DNA of 64,000 nt from Sinorhizobium fredii USDA 257 (GTDB lineage Bacteria > Pseudomonadota > Alphaproteobacteria > Rhizobiales > Rhizobiaceae), in NCBI RefSeq assembly GCF_000265205.3, contig NC_018000.1, positions 4,216,001 to 4,280,000 of the forward strand. Reading direction: 5' to 3'. Below the pieces are notes generated by a model. The model was not told the origin of the DNA. It searched no databases and worked only from the letters and a program-made list of their open reading frames with translations. The position numbers were made by a program, and so were the translations under genes. Below, in pieces: positions 17,567 to 27,463 of this stretch; within the stretch, counting starts at the first letter, position 1, and every line of letters starts with the position of its first letter.

Positions 17567-18453
17567 TCTTTGGGCTCCGGAGAAAGGGATTGGAAATCGA
17601 AAAGCTTCGGGTCGAGAAGGTGAGACAGGTTTACATGCCCGAGCGCGCGCAGCATCGTATCCTTGCGGCCGGGCATGCGCCGCTCGATATCGGCAAGCAT
17701 TGCCTTCATGGCATTGCGCTCGAGGCCATCCTGCGAGCCGCAGAGATCGCAGGGGATGATCGGAAACTCCATCGCTGCGGCGAATTTCGCCAGATCTTCC
17801 TCGGCCGCATAGGCAAGCGGCCTCAGGACCATCAGGTCGCCTTCGTCATTGAGGAGCTTCGCCGGCATGGATGCAAGCCGGCCGCCATGGAAGAGATTCA
17901 TGAAAAAGGTTTCGAGAATGTCTTCGCGATGGTGCCCGAGCACCAGCGCGTCGCACCCCTCCTCCCGCGCGATGCGGTAGAGGTTGCCACGTCTGAGCCT
18001 GGAACAGAGCGAGCAATAGGTGGCGCCCGTCGGCACCTTTTCCTTCACGATCGAATAGGTGTCGCGGTATTCGATCCGGTGCTTGATGCCGATCGAGGCG
18101 AGATAGTCCGGCAGGATGTGCTTTGGGAAATTCGGCTGGCCCTGGTCGAGATTGCAGGCAATGAGCTCGACCGGCAGAAGCCCGCGCCATTGCAGGTCCA
18201 TCAGCAGTGCCAGCAAGCTGTAACTGTCCTTGCCGCCCGAAACGCCGATAAGCCATCGCTTTGACCCCTTCAGCATCCCGAATTCATCGAAAGCCTGACG
18301 CACCTGGCGCAACAGGCGCTTCCTGAGCTTATTGAAGGAGACGGAGGACGGCATGCGCGCGAACAGCGGATGCGCACCGGTGTCCAAGCCGGGATCTTGC
18401 TCATCGATTGCGATGCCCGTCGTTTCGCACTGGGACGATTGTGAGAGTTCCAT
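17563..18453 (-). CDS. ttcA: tRNA 2-thiocytidine(32) synthetase TtcA
   Basis: A 296-residue PP-loop ATPase that thiolates C32 of certain tRNAs. The PP-loop is [13 protein letters not shown]. The Fe-S/active Cys pair lies in [12 protein letters not shown], with a later Cys in [10 protein letters not shown]. The start at 18453 ([13 protein letters not shown]) gives the family length; a longer open frame upstream has frameshadow-like composition. It is coupled through a 4-bp overlap to the downstream phosphatase gene. Confidence 0.93.
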   Translation of the reverse strand: MELSQSSQCETTGIAIDEQDPGLDTGAHPLFARMPSSVSFNKLRKRLLRQVRQAFDEFGMLKGSKRWLIGVSGGKDSYSLLALLMDLQWRGLLPVELIACNLDQGQPNFPKHILPDYLASIGIKHRIEYRDTYSIVKEKVPTGATYCSLCSRLRRGNLYRIAREEGCDALVLGHHREDILETFFMNLFHGGRLASMPAKLLNDEGDLMVLRPLAYAAEEDLAKFAAAMEFPIIPCDLCGSQDGLERNAMKAMLADIERRMPGRKDTMLRALGHVNLSHLLDPKLFDFQSLSPEPKE

Positions 18454-18550
18454 GGCGGTGGTCTCGGAATCTGCGGCGATAATAGAGCGCCCAAAGGTCT
18501 GCCTCAGCACTTGCCCCGTCCGGCCCGGAAGATCAAGGGAAAACGGGGGG

Positions 18551-18582
18551 CGTCCGTTCGTCACTTCCGTCCGTTCGTCACT
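18551..18582. repeat. 16-bp tandem duplication at the 3' end of glsA
   Basis: GTCCGTTCGTCACT occurs at 18552-18565 and again at 18568-18581, period 16. The second copy contains the glsA stop codon (minus strand, 18578-18580). It looks like a slippage duplication and has no visible function. Confidence 0.7.
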
Positions 18583-19525
18583 GGCCGAAGACCGACCAGC
18601 CGGTGCGGGCGGCCAGCATTTCGAGTGCCAGCGATCCGAGCAGCGAATTGCCGTTCTCGTTGAGGCCCGGCGACCAGACGGCAATGGAGGCCTTTCCGGG
18701 CGCAACGGCCATGATACCGCCGCCGACGCCGCTCTTGCCGGGCAAGCCGACGCGATAGGCGAAGTCGCCGGAACCGTCATAGTGGCCGCAGGTGAGCATC
18801 AGTGCATTGATGCGCCGCGCCCGCTGGCGCGACACGACGGAATGGCCGGTCAGCGGGTTGGTGCCGCCGGCAGCCAGAAACAGGCCGGCCTTGGCAAGCT
18901 GGCTGCAGGTCATGGCGAGCGCGCAATGGTGGAAATAGACGCCGAGCACATGTTCGACCGGATGATCGAGGCGTCCGAACGACCGCATGAAGCTGGCAAG
19001 CGCGAAGTTGCGGTAGCCGGTGGCCGTCTCGGAGCGGGCCACCTCGTGGTCGATGACGATATTCTCGTCGTCGGCAAGATAGCGGACGAAACGCACGATC
19101 TCGCCGATCAATTCCCTCGGGGTATGGCCGGCGAGGATGAGATCGCTGATCGTGATCGCCCCGGCATTGATGAACGGATTGCGCGGCTTGCCGCCTTCAT
19201 GCTCGAGCTGTACGATCGAGTTGAAGGCAGAACCGGACGGCTCGCGCCCTACCCGGTGCCATATATTCTCGCCATGCTTGCCGAGCGCCAGCGTCAGCGT
19301 GAACACCTTGGAAATGCTCTGGATCGAGAACGGCGCTTCCGCATCGCCGACGCGATGCATCTCTCCACCCGTCGTGATGATTGCCATGCCGAAATGCCGG
19401 GGATCAACGCGGGCAAGCTGGGGAATATAGTCGGCTACCTTTCCCTCGCCGAACCGCGGCGTCAGCTCTCGATAGATGTCGTCGAGGATCAGTTGCAGAT
19501 CCTGTGGCGCTTTCTGCTCCGGCAT
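18578..19525 (-). CDS. glsA: glutaminase (beta-lactamase-fold type)
   Basis: A 315-residue glutaminase that turns glutamine into glutamate and ammonia. The serine-lysine dyad is in [12 protein letters not shown] (SISK near residue 70). Further family signatures are [27 protein letters not shown] and [15 protein letters not shown]. The length is normal for GlsA/GlsB. It lies between rpsD and ttcA on the same strand, with independent spacing (149 bp to rpsD). In rhizobia it may matter for glutamine turnover and acid tolerance; that is inference. Confidence 0.95.
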   Translation of the reverse strand: MPEQKAPQDLQLILDDIYRELTPRFGEGKVADYIPQLARVDPRHFGMAIITTGGEMHRVGDAEAPFSIQSISKVFTLTLALGKHGENIWHRVGREPSGSAFNSIVQLEHEGGKPRNPFINAGAITISDLILAGHTPRELIGEIVRFVRYLADDENIVIDHEVARSETATGYRNFALASFMRSFGRLDHPVEHVLGVYFHHCALAMTCSQLAKAGLFLAAGGTNPLTGHSVVSRQRARRINALMLTCGHYDGSGDFAYRVGLPGKSGVGGGIMAVAPGKASIAVWSPGLNENGNSLLGSLALEMLAARTGWSVFGQ

Positions 19526-19621
19526 ACGGCACTCCTCGATCTCAAGCGGGATAGGAATGGTCTTTGCGGCGCGTCACCGCTTTCCCACTCCACCTATGAT
19601 TCTCGTTTCAACATTTCCGTA

Positions 19622-19650
19622 CAAAAAAACCGCCCGTCTCCGGGCGGTTT
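19622..19650 (-). terminator. terminator after rpsD
   Basis: On the minus strand ACCGCCCGGAGACGGGCGGT is followed by a run of seven T, just behind the rpsD stop. Strong Rho-independent signal. Confidence 0.92.
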
Positions 19651-19674
19651 TCGAAAGTCGCAGGCGAGCCTGGA

Positions 19675-20292
19675 TTAACGCGAATAGAATTCGACGACCA
19701 GGTGCGGTTCCATGACGACCGGGTACGGGACGTCGGTCAGAGCCGGAACGCGGACAAAGGTCGCGACCATCTTGTTATGATCGGCTTCGAGGTAGTCCGG
19801 AACGTCGCGCTCAGCGAGCTGGACGGATTCGAGGACCGAAACGAGCTGTTTGGACTTGTCCTTGACTTCGATGACGTCGCCCGGCTTGCAACGGTAGGAA
19901 CCGATGTTGACGCGAACGCCGTTGACCTTGACGTGGCCGTGGTTGACGAACTGGCGGGCGGCAAAGACGGTCGGAACGAACTTGGCGCGGTAGACGATCG
20001 CGTCGAGGCGCGACTCGAGCAGGCCGATCAGGTTTTCCGGGGTGTCGCCCTTGCGGCGGGAAGCTTCGGCGAAGATCGCGCGGAACTGCTTTTCACGGAT
20101 ATCGCCGTAGTAGCCCTTCAGCTTCTGCTTGGCGCGCAGCTGCACGCCGAAGTCGGAGAGCTTGGACTTGCGGCGCTGGCCGTGCTGGCCCGGGCCGTAT
20201 TCGCGACGGTTGACCGGGGACTTCGGACGGCCCCAGATGTTTTCGCCCATGCGGCGGTCAATTTTATATTTGGACGATTCGCGCTTGCTCAT
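19675..20292 (-). CDS. rpsD: 30S ribosomal protein S4
   Basis: A 205-residue S4 protein ([20 protein letters not shown] ... VVEFYSR) with the S4 RNA-binding domain ([15 protein letters not shown] and [13 protein letters not shown]). It initiates 30S assembly and binds 16S rRNA. The start at 20292 was taken from the family. It stands as a single gene, as usual in alphaproteobacteria, with its own terminator. The 240-bp upstream region may hold the autoregulatory leader, though I cannot identify it. Confidence 0.98.
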   Translation of the reverse strand: MSKRESSKYKIDRRMGENIWGRPKSPVNRREYGPGQHGQRRKSKLSDFGVQLRAKQKLKGYYGDIREKQFRAIFAEASRRKGDTPENLIGLLESRLDAIVYRAKFVPTVFAARQFVNHGHVKVNGVRVNIGSYRCKPGDVIEVKDKSKQLVSVLESVQLAERDVPDYLEADHNKMVATFVRVPALTDVPYPVVMEPHLVVEFYSR

Positions 20293-20531
20293 CGCATTTC
20301 CTTTCAAACAGTTACACCGGCCTGTTACCAAACCGGATCAAGGAAACACGCCCTCCTCTGAACCCATTTTAGGGGTTCTGACAGGTTTCTCACGATCGCT
20401 GCCGGAGAAACCACGGGACATGTCAAATGAAACACCGGGCATCGCTGCCCGGCGTTGGGCGGGTGTTTACGCATTGGGCGGTGAATTGTCAAATGGATTT
20501 ACGCGAAAAACGCAGAGATTTCCGGCACTCG

Positions 20532-22046
20532 TCATTCCGCGGCGGCGCGTTCAGATATGCCGGTATCGAGCGCATTCGCATCGCCCGGCATGGTCTCGGC
20601 CGCGAGATCGGGAAAGGCTACGATGCGCCTGCCAGAGAAATCCGCATGAACGACGATCAGCCCCTGCTCCTCGAAATAGCCGAGCAGCCGCCGCGCGCGT
20701 CGGGCCGAGTGGGTGCCGTAAGCGCGCGCGATCATTGTGTCCGATGGGCACGGCAGGCCCCGCACGGCCGCCTGTGCGATCATCAGGAAGACAGCCTGCA
20801 GGTCTTCGGTCACCCGATCGGCGAGCCGGAGAGCCGATGCCCACGTTTCGGTCGCGGCCGTCTCGGCATCGACCCCTGAGCGGGCCACAGCCATTCTGCG
20901 CCGAAAGACACTCAGAGATGGTGCGGAGCCGGGTACACGGCGAATGCGGCAGCGGACGAGAAAATCCTGATACAGTTCCGCGTCCGGCCGGAAGGCCGCC
21001 TCAGGGTTGGCGAGAATTTCCGCGAACAGGCCGTCGAGCATGGCTTCGCGTTCTTCCGCTGAAATCTGTGGCTGCGCGGGCTTCAAGTCCACCGGCGCCA
21101 CCGGCTCCGGTCGCGGTCGGGACAATTCTGCAAGGATATCGCTCGCGGGCCGCGGCTGCGGCGCCGGACGGCGCATGACGGGCCGGCTCAACTCTTCCGG
21201 ATCCGGCGTGAAGATCAGGTCCTCGACGTCCTGCGGTGCTTCCGGCAGCGGCATCAGCTTCGGGCTCGTCGAGCGCGCCGAAGTCTCGACCGATCCGATC
21301 GTTACCTTCAGCGGCCGACGGGAAAGCGCCGGGCCAAGCGCCACGAACGAGCCGCGCTTCAGGTCGCGGAACATTTCGGCCGTGCGCCGGTCCATGCCGA
21401 GAAGATCGGCAGCGCGCTGCATGTCGATATCGAGGAAGGTGCGCCCCATCAGGAAGTTCGAGGCTTCCGCCGCGACGTTCTTCGCGAGCTTCGCCAGGCG
21501 TTGCGTGGCGATCACGCCGGCAAGCCCGCGCTTGCGGCCGCGGCACATCAGATTGGTCATCGCGCCGAGCGAGATCTTGCGCGCCTCTTCCGATACGTCG
21601 CCTCCGACAGACGGCGCGAACATCTGCGCCTCATCGACGACCACCAGAACCGGATACCAGTATTCGCGCTCGGCATCGAACATCGCATTGAGGAACACGC
21701 CGGCGCTGCGCATCTGCTGCTCGATATCGAGGCCTTCAAGCGAAAGCACGCAGGAGACGCGGTGCTGCCGAATGCGCGTCGCGATACCGATCAGTTCCGC
21801 GTCCGTGCGTTCGCCTTCGATCACCACATGGCCGAACTTGTCGGCAAGCGTCACGAAATCGCCTTCCGGATCGATGATGCACTGCTGCACCCAGGGCGCG
21901 GATTGCTCGAGCAGCCGGCGCAACAGATGCGACTTCCCGGAGCCGGAATTGCCCTGCACCAGGAGACGCGTCGCCAGAAGCTCCTCGATATCGAGCGAGG
22001 CCGAAGTCCCCTCGGACGTCGTTCCCATGTCGATGCCGACTTTCAT
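20532..22046 (-). CDS. HerA/VirB4-like P-loop ATPase with C-terminal helical (winged-helix-like) region
   Basis: A 504-residue protein. The start at 22046 has GAGGT at good distance. The N-terminal ~290 residues form a HerA/FtsK-superfamily ATPase. Walker A is VQGNSGSGKSHLLRR, Walker B is VLVVVDEAQMF, the sensor-type region is GLAGVIATQRLAKLAKNV, and an MGRTFLDIDMQRAADLLGMD segment follows. A Pro-rich linker (about 300-350) leads to a C-terminal part (FLMIAQAAVRGLPCP ... ARRARRLLGYFEEQGLI) that reads like a winged helix. Archaeal HerA works in DNA end resection with NurA, but no nuclease partner is adjacent here. The exact cellular role is unknown. Confidence 0.75.
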   Translation of the reverse strand: MKVGIDMGTTSEGTSASLDIEELLATRLLVQGNSGSGKSHLLRRLLEQSAPWVQQCIIDPEGDFVTLADKFGHVVIEGERTDAELIGIATRIRQHRVSCVLSLEGLDIEQQMRSAGVFLNAMFDAEREYWYPVLVVVDEAQMFAPSVGGDVSEEARKISLGAMTNLMCRGRKRGLAGVIATQRLAKLAKNVAAEASNFLMGRTFLDIDMQRAADLLGMDRRTAEMFRDLKRGSFVALGPALSRRPLKVTIGSVETSARSTSPKLMPLPEAPQDVEDLIFTPDPEELSRPVMRRPAPQPRPASDILAELSRPRPEPVAPVDLKPAQPQISAEEREAMLDGLFAEILANPEAAFRPDAELYQDFLVRCRIRRVPGSAPSLSVFRRRMAVARSGVDAETAATETWASALRLADRVTEDLQAVFLMIAQAAVRGLPCPSDTMIARAYGTHSARRARRLLGYFEEQGLIVVHADFSGRRIVAFPDLAAETMPGDANALDTGISERAAAE

Positions 22047-22286
22047 TCTTACCTCTTCGTCAGGAATGATTCGCAACCCCGCCGGGATCGCCAAACGAGC
22101 GACACCTAGCACGCTTTTGCCAGCGGTCTGCGCCGCTATTCTGACAACTCACAGGAATACGAAGGCCACTCAGATAGAGCAAAACGCTTTGCAGGGAAAA
22201 GCTCGCAAAGGTTGAAATTTGATAGATGCGCTCCTATATGTTTATCGCCGCCTGAAAATGGCCCACAGAGGACTGCAACTCTTCCG

Positions 22287-22453
22287 ATGTCCCAGTACGA
22301 AACCGAAAACCACTTTCAATTCGACCAGCAATTGCGCGAATCCGGGAAGGACGCTTACCGCGTCATCTCGCGAGCCGAAGCGCGGCGCTCCTGGCTCTAG
22401 CGATCGCCATTGTGCTTGCAATAGCCGCCTTCATCCTGCCGACGGCCTTCTGA
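22287..22453 (+). pseudogene. frameshifted small membrane protein gene
   Basis: From the ATG at 22287 the frame encodes MSQYETENHFQFDQQLRESG through RVISRAEARRSWL and stops at TAG 22398-22400. In the -1 frame, from about 22385, the sequence gives a perfect hydrophobic helix (ALLALAIAIVLAIAAFILP) ending at TGA 22451-22453. Joined by a -1 shift the product would be about 55 residues: hydrophilic N terminus plus one C-terminal transmembrane helix. Either one base is missing or there is a programmed -1 shift in the GCGCGGCGCTCC stretch. Confidence 0.5.
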
Positions 22454-22456
22454 CGA

Positions 22457-23260
22457 TCATGCGGAACGTACAGTGAGCCCAAAGCCCTGCATCAACCGTC
22501 GCGTCGCGAAATCGGGCCTGCCGGAGGTGAATATCGCCGGGTCCTCGCCATTCAACGGTTCGAAACCGTTCGGCAGCGGCACGAGCGAACGCGCCCGCCG
22601 CGCGATCGCCTCGGCCGGATCCAGCCAGTCGACCGGCCAGGGCGCGAGGCGTCGGAAGACGTTCGCCATGAAGGGATAATGCGTGCAGGCCAGCACGACG
22701 ATATCGGTCTGCCTGCCGTCCATCTCGACGAAGCACGGCGCGATCTCCGCCAGCACCGCCTCGTCCTCCAGCTTTTCACCGCGGATGTAAGCTTCCGCCA
22801 TGCGCGCCAGATTTTCGGAGCCGACAAGCCGGACGTGACATTGAGAGGCGAAGGACTGGATGAGGTCGCGGGTGTAGGCGCGCTTCACCGTGCCGGGCGT
22901 CGCCAGAACCGCGACCAGCCCTGAACGTGTGCGCTCGGCCGCGGGCTTGATCGCCGGCACCGTCCCGACGAAGGTCATCTGCGGATAGGCCGCGCGCAGA
23001 TCCGACCCGACGAGCGTGAAGGCTGTGTTGCAGGCGATGACGCAGATTTCCGGATCGTGCTCCGCCAGCAAGTCGCCGAAGAGCGCAATCACCCGGGCCT
23101 TCAGAGCGCCCTCCTCCCATCCGCCATAGGGAAAGCCCGCATCGTCGGCGACATAGATGAAGTGCCGCTCCGGCATGAGCACGCGCGCTTCGCGCAGCAC
23201 CGTCAGGCCGCCGATGCCGCTGTCGAAGACGAGAATGGGTTTCAGTTCAGTCGTCGTCAC
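22457..23260 (-). CDS. murI: glutamate racemase
   Basis: A 267-residue enzyme making D-glutamate for peptidoglycan. The two catalytic cysteines are in [11 protein letters not shown] and [11 protein letters not shown]. The N-terminal signature is [14 protein letters not shown]. The usual Ser/Thr after CNTA is Phe here, a minor deviation next to the active Cys. It overlaps the end of the TrmJ-like gene by 14 bp in the same direction, so the two are co-translated. Confidence 0.95.
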   Translation of the reverse strand: MTTTELKPILVFDSGIGGLTVLREARVLMPERHFIYVADDAGFPYGGWEEGALKARVIALFGDLLAEHDPEICVIACNTAFTLVGSDLRAAYPQMTFVGTVPAIKPAAERTRSGLVAVLATPGTVKRAYTRDLIQSFASQCHVRLVGSENLARMAEAYIRGEKLEDEAVLAEIAPCFVEMDGRQTDIVVLACTHYPFMANVFRRLAPWPVDWLDPAEAIARRARSLVPLPNGFEPLNGEDPAIFTSGRPDFATRRLMQGFGLTVRSA

Positions 23261-24074
23261 CGCTGCCTCGCACTTTCCTGCTGTCGGCGGGTGCGCCCGA
23301 GCCGCGCGGGTTTTCGCGCGTGAATCGGTCGAGCGATGAGATGACGCCGCGGAGCACCCGGATTTCGGATTCGCTGAAGGATGGCCTAGTCAGAACAGCG
23401 CGGAGATTTTCCACTAATTTCGGCTTTTTATCGGCGGAGCGAAAATAGTTGCGCGCCTCGAGCGCCTCCTCGAGATGATCGAACAGGCCCTGGAGATGCT
23501 CCTTGGTGGCAGGCTGCTGTTCGATCGCCTGGAATGAAGTTTCGTCCTCCGACTCCATGCCGGTCTTCATCCACTCATAGGACATCAGCAGCACGGCCTG
23601 GGCAAGATTGAGCGATGCGAAGGCCGGATTGACCGGGAAGGTGACGATCTCATCCGCCAGAGCCACTTCCTCATTGGTCAATCCGGTGCGCTCGCGGCCG
23701 AAAATAATGCCGACCGCCTGGCCGCTCTTGAAGCGCTGACGCAGCGTGCGAGTGGCGACGATCGGCGAACGCACCGGCTTGTAACCGTCACGGTCGCGGG
23801 CCGTGGTGGCATAGACGAAGTTGAGGTCGCCGATCGCCTCCTCGAGCGAATTATAGAGCTTGGCGCCGTCGATCACGTGATCGGCGCGGCTCGCTGCCGA
23901 GCGCGCCTTCTCACTTGGCCAGCCATCGCGAGGATTGACGAGGCGCAGCTCCGACAAGCCGAAATTCGCCATCGCCCGGGCGACCATGCCGATATTTTCG
24001 CCGAGCTGCGGATAGGCGAGAATGATCGCCGGACCTTCGGTCAAGAGTTCGCGCTCGCTGTTGGTGCCTGCCAT
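23247..24074 (-). CDS. trmJ: TrmJ-like SPOUT RNA methyltransferase (TrmH group 1)
   Basis: A 275-residue SPOUT-class methyltransferase. The AdoMet knot motifs are [35 protein letters not shown] and [18 protein letters not shown]. TrmJ methylates the 2'-O of residue 32 in tRNA; TtcA, 5 kb away, acts on the same position. The C-terminal extension ([14 protein letters not shown] ...) fits TrmJ. The start at 24074 ([11 protein letters not shown]) was chosen over 24113 on sequence grounds. murI overlaps its 3' end. Confidence 0.85.
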   Translation of the reverse strand: MAGTNSERELLTEGPAIILAYPQLGENIGMVARAMANFGLSELRLVNPRDGWPSEKARSAASRADHVIDGAKLYNSLEEAIGDLNFVYATTARDRDGYKPVRSPIVATRTLRQRFKSGQAVGIIFGRERTGLTNEEVALADEIVTFPVNPAFASLNLAQAVLLMSYEWMKTGMESEDETSFQAIEQQPATKEHLQGLFDHLEEALEARNYFRSADKKPKLVENLRAVLTRPSFSESEIRVLRGVISSLDRFTRENPRGSGAPADSRKVRGSGDDD

Positions 24075-24280
24075 TATGATACCCTGCCTCTCTTTGCCGC
24101 TTCCCTCGCACAAAAGCCTTCGAAGTTAAAGCCGGGACGCTGAAGACGGCGACCGTCCTACGTCACCTAAAGTTTCGGCCAAGCATGCTTTGCCTTGTGG
24201 GTCCACAGTGCTATAGGGCTCTGGATTTTCCCACCGTCGGAATGCCGCACGCGGTGTTCCGCAAGCTACGAGGCATATTC

Positions 24281-25495
24281 ATGGCAAAGATCAAGGTCGC
24301 CAATCCGGTCGTTGAACTCGACGGCGATGAGATGACCCGCATCATCTGGCAGTTCATCAAGGACAAGCTGGTCCATCCCTACCTCGACCTTGATCTCGAA
24401 TACTACGATCTCGGCGTCGAAAACCGCGATGCGACCGGAGACCAGGTGACGATCGATGCCGCAAATGCCATTAAGAAGCACGGCGTCGGCGTCAAGTGCG
24501 CGACGATCACGCCGGATGAGGCACGCGTCGAGGAATTCAACCTGAAGAAGATGTGGAAGTCGCCGAACGGCACGATCCGCAACATCCTTGGCGGCGTTAT
24601 CTTCCGCGAGCCGATCATCTGCAAGAACGTGCCGCGTCTCGTTCCCGGCTGGACGAAGCCGATCATCGTCGGCCGTCACGCTTTCGGCGACCAGTACCGC
24701 GCCACCGACTTCAAGTTCCCGGGCAAGGGCAAGCTGTCGATCAAGTTCGTCGGCGAGGACGGCCAGACGATCGAGCACGACGTCTATGACGCGCCGGGCG
24801 CCGGCGTCGCGATGGCCATGTACAACCTCGACGAATCGATCACCGAATTCGCCCGCGCCTCCTTTAACTACGGCCTGCAGCGCAAGGTGCCGGTCTATCT
24901 GTCGACCAAGAACACCATTCTGAAGGCCTATGACGGCCGCTTCAAGGACATCTTCCAGAAGGTGTTCGAGGAGGAATTCGCCGAGCAGTTCAAGGTCGCC
25001 AAGCTCTGGTACGAGCACCGCCTGATCGACGACATGGTCGCCTCGGCACTGAAGTGGTCCGGCGGCTACGTCTGGGCCTGCAAGAACTACGACGGCGACG
25101 TGCAGTCGGACATCGTCGCCCAGGGCTTCGGTTCGCTCGGCCTGATGACCTCGGTGCTGATGACGCCGGACGGCAAGACAGTCGAAGCGGAAGCTGCACA
25201 CGGCACGGTCACCCGCCACTACCGCCAGCACCAGAAGGGCGAGGAAACCTCGACCAACTCGATCGCCTCGATCTTCGCCTGGACGCGCGGCCTCGCGCAT
25301 CGCGCCAAGCTCGACGGCAATGCCGAACTCGCGAAGTTCTCCGAAACCCTGGAACGCGTCTGCGTCGAAACCGTCGAAGCCGGCTTCATGACCAAGGACC
25401 TGGCGCTGCTGATCGGTCCCGACCAGCCGTGGCTCTCGACCACCGGCTTCCTCGATAAGATCGACGAGAACCTCAAGAAGGCGATGGCCGCTTAA
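24281..25495 (+). CDS. icd: isocitrate dehydrogenase, NADP-dependent
   Basis: A 404-residue TCA-cycle enzyme, eukaryote-like monofunctional NADP type as in rhizobia ([20 protein letters not shown]). It carries [10 protein letters not shown], the substrate-binding [12 protein letters not shown], the Tyr/Lys region near residue 140 and the NADP-binding HGTVTRHYR. The start at 24281 is the family start; a longer frame from 24185 is not family-like. It has its own promoter region (about 200 bp, divergent from trmJ) and a terminator. Confidence 0.97.
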   Translation: MAKIKVANPVVELDGDEMTRIIWQFIKDKLVHPYLDLDLEYYDLGVENRDATGDQVTIDAANAIKKHGVGVKCATITPDEARVEEFNLKKMWKSPNGTIRNILGGVIFREPIICKNVPRLVPGWTKPIIVGRHAFGDQYRATDFKFPGKGKLSIKFVGEDGQTIEHDVYDAPGAGVAMAMYNLDESITEFARASFNYGLQRKVPVYLSTKNTILKAYDGRFKDIFQKVFEEEFAEQFKVAKLWYEHRLIDDMVASALKWSGGYVWACKNYDGDVQSDIVAQGFGSLGLMTSVLMTPDGKTVEAEAAHGTVTRHYRQHQKGEETSTNSIASIFAWTRGLAHRAKLDGNAELAKFSETLERVCVETVEAGFMTKDLALLIGPDQPWLSTTGFLDKIDENLKKAMAA

Positions 25496-25521
25496 TCGGC
25501 CCATTCCAAACCACGAATGAG

Positions 25522-25547
25522 AAACCCGGCCTCGCGCCGGGTTTTTG
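25522..25547 (+). terminator. terminator after icd
   Basis: AAACCCGGC-CTCGC-GCCGGGTTT followed by TT. It lies 26 bp behind the icd stop and forms a strong GC-rich hairpin. Confidence 0.9.
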
Positions 25548-25628
25548 CTTTTGACCAGAATAGACGGCTCGCGCGATAATTGGAGCGCCGGAGAGGCCGG
25601 CAGAGGACACGGTACTCGATCCTTTCCT

Positions 25629-26417
25629 ATGGATGGTCCAATCCTACGGACAACGGAGATGGGGCGATCGCGATCTAGACCGGTAAGACTCGTCGCTTCT
25701 GATATCGACGGCACGCTGCTTGGCGATGACGCAGCTGCCGCACGCTTTCGGTCGACCTGGGAAGCGCTGGCCGAGGGCGAGCGCCCCCTTCTGATCTACA
25801 ACAGCGCCCGTTCGTCCGAAGATATCCTGTCATTGGTCGACGCAAATCTATTGCCGGCGCCGGACTACGTGATCGGTGGCGTCGGCACGATGATGACCGA
25901 AGGGCGGATGCGCACGCGGATGGAGGCCTTCATCGAGGAGCTCGGTCCAGCCCTCGACCCGGCTGCCATCGCCGCGATCATCGGCTCGATCGAGGGTGCA
26001 ATACTTCAGGTGGCCGCGGACCAGAATCCGCACAAGGCGAGCTGGCACCTACATGATGCCGAGCAGGAACGCATCCACGACATCGCGGCACGATTGAGGA
26101 GCGCCGGGTTGGACGTGAAGCTGATCTATTCCAGCAGGCGTGATATCGATATATTGCCGCGCACCGGCGGCAAGGGCAGCGCGCTTGCCTGGATTTGCCG
26201 GGAGCTTGCAGTCGATCTCGACGAAGTGGTCGTCGCCGGCGACACCGGAAACGACCTGGAGATGTTCGAGATGCCGCTTGTCCGTGGCGTCGTCGTTGCC
26301 AACGCACTTGCCGAACTTTGCCGGGTCGTTGCCCAGGATCGCCGACACTATCTTGCCCGCGCCTCCCACGCCGACGGGGTGATCGAGGGCCTGCGCCACT
26401 TGGGTGTCGTGCGGTAG
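25629..26417 (+). CDS. HAD-family phosphatase of the sucrose-6-phosphate phosphatase group
   Basis: A 262-residue Cof/S6PP-type HAD hydrolase. Motif I is VASDIDGTLLG, motif II is IYNSARS, motif III Lys is in RTGGKGSALAWI and motif IV is VVAGDTGNDLEMF. The cap contains NPHKASWHLHDAE, like sucrose-phosphate and mannosylfructose-phosphate phosphatases of Rhizobiales. The substrate is probably a phosphorylated sugar or glycoside; no glycosyltransferase partner is adjacent. The start is uncertain: ATG at 25629 or 25659. Neither has a well-spaced Shine-Dalgarno. Confidence 0.75.
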   Translation: MDGPILRTTEMGRSRSRPVRLVASDIDGTLLGDDAAAARFRSTWEALAEGERPLLIYNSARSSEDILSLVDANLLPAPDYVIGGVGTMMTEGRMRTRMEAFIEELGPALDPAAIAAIIGSIEGAILQVAADQNPHKASWHLHDAEQERIHDIAARLRSAGLDVKLIYSSRRDIDILPRTGGKGSALAWICRELAVDLDEVVVAGDTGNDLEMFEMPLVRGVVVANALAELCRVVAQDRRHYLARASHADGVIEGLRHLGVVR

Positions 26418-26444
26418 TTCCGGCCGAACGCCAATCTGACAATG

Positions 26445-27293
26445 TCACTTCAGCGGCAGGTAGATTTCCGTCAGCAGCTCGGTCGGCGCCACCTCACGCG
26501 GATTGTTGAGGTATTTCTCGAACATGACGCTGTCACGGATTTCTCGGCCGGAGTTCGACAGCCAGGTCCCATAGAACCATTGATAGGCCTTCGGCATGTC
26601 GGCATAGGGCCCCTTATGCCGCAGCACGGCGTATTGCCCCCCGTCGATCGTCTGCGGCGTCAGCGGCGCCTCCGCCAACCGGTCTTCCTTTGTCGTGACG
26701 CAGGCGAAAGATCGGAGCTTGTCCGTCTCCACCAGTTCCGGATCATCCAGGTAGATGCCGATCATTTCCATCTCCGGCCGGAACAGGCCGCGCGCGAAGA
26801 GTGTGCCGTAGAGTGTCTCGAAGGCCTGACCGACGGCCATGTAAGAGCCGGAATGGGCAACGCCCAGCAAAGTCAGCGGATCTATCGTCCTCAGCGTAAC
26901 GTCGTACATGACAGCATTTCCTTCCATCCAAGGGGTTTCAAAGGCTTTGTGGCTCCCCTCCTTCCTGTAGCGCGCCGGCGGAAGGCCAAAGACGGCCTTG
27001 AAGGTACGGTTGAAGGATTGAACATTCGGGTAGCCCGAGCGTCGCGCAATCGCGTCCACTGCGAGGTCGGTCTGGACGAGTTCTGCCGCCGCCCGCTGCA
27101 GCCGCAATCTCTTGACCGTCGCTGCCAAGGTCTCGCCGTGCACCGCCCGGTAGATGCGATGCCAGTGGTGCGGCGACAGGCAAGCGATCTCCGACAACCG
27201 ATCGAGATCCAGCTCTTCGTCGAGATGTCCGTAGATATAGGCCGAGACGCGATGAAGCCGCCTCTCATATGTCGCCCATGCACCGCCCGTCAT
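26445..27293 (-). CDS. AraC-family regulator with GyrI-like effector domain
   Basis: A 282-residue two-domain protein, convergent to the HAD gene. Residues ~10-110 are the AraC double HTH (LDRLSEIACLSPHHWHRIYR, then AIARRSGYPNVQSFNRTFKAVFG). Residues ~130-282 are a GyrI-like small-molecule-binding domain (YDVTLRTIDPLTLLGVAHSG ... HKGPYADMPKAYQWFYGTWL), as in Rob/SoxS-linked multidrug sensors. The start at 27293 (MTGGAWATYERRL) was chosen because the AraC domain begins there; an upstream extension to 27437 is possible. Target genes are unknown; divergent sulP, 170 bp away, is the nearest candidate. Confidence 0.85.
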   Translation of the reverse strand: MTGGAWATYERRLHRVSAYIYGHLDEELDLDRLSEIACLSPHHWHRIYRAVHGETLAATVKRLRLQRAAAELVQTDLAVDAIARRSGYPNVQSFNRTFKAVFGLPPARYRKEGSHKAFETPWMEGNAVMYDVTLRTIDPLTLLGVAHSGSYMAVGQAFETLYGTLFARGLFRPEMEMIGIYLDDPELVETDKLRSFACVTTKEDRLAEAPLTPQTIDGGQYAVLRHKGPYADMPKAYQWFYGTWLSNSGREIRDSVMFEKYLNNPREVAPTELLTEIYLPLK

Positions 27294-27463
27294 ATCGAAC
27301 CTTTCGCACTTCGCTCGAACACGTTCAAACCACGTATCGATTTGACAAATCCTGCTGATCTGAAGACCCGACCACCCGCTTGTACGGCATGGCGACTCAG
27401 ATAGGCTGAGAATGCCCGGCACGTACGATTCCGCCAACGTGGCGGATCTGGAAAGTCTCGCCG

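Noticed and set aside
24266..25714. 482-codon minus-strand frame opposite icd
   Set aside because: Mirror of icd.
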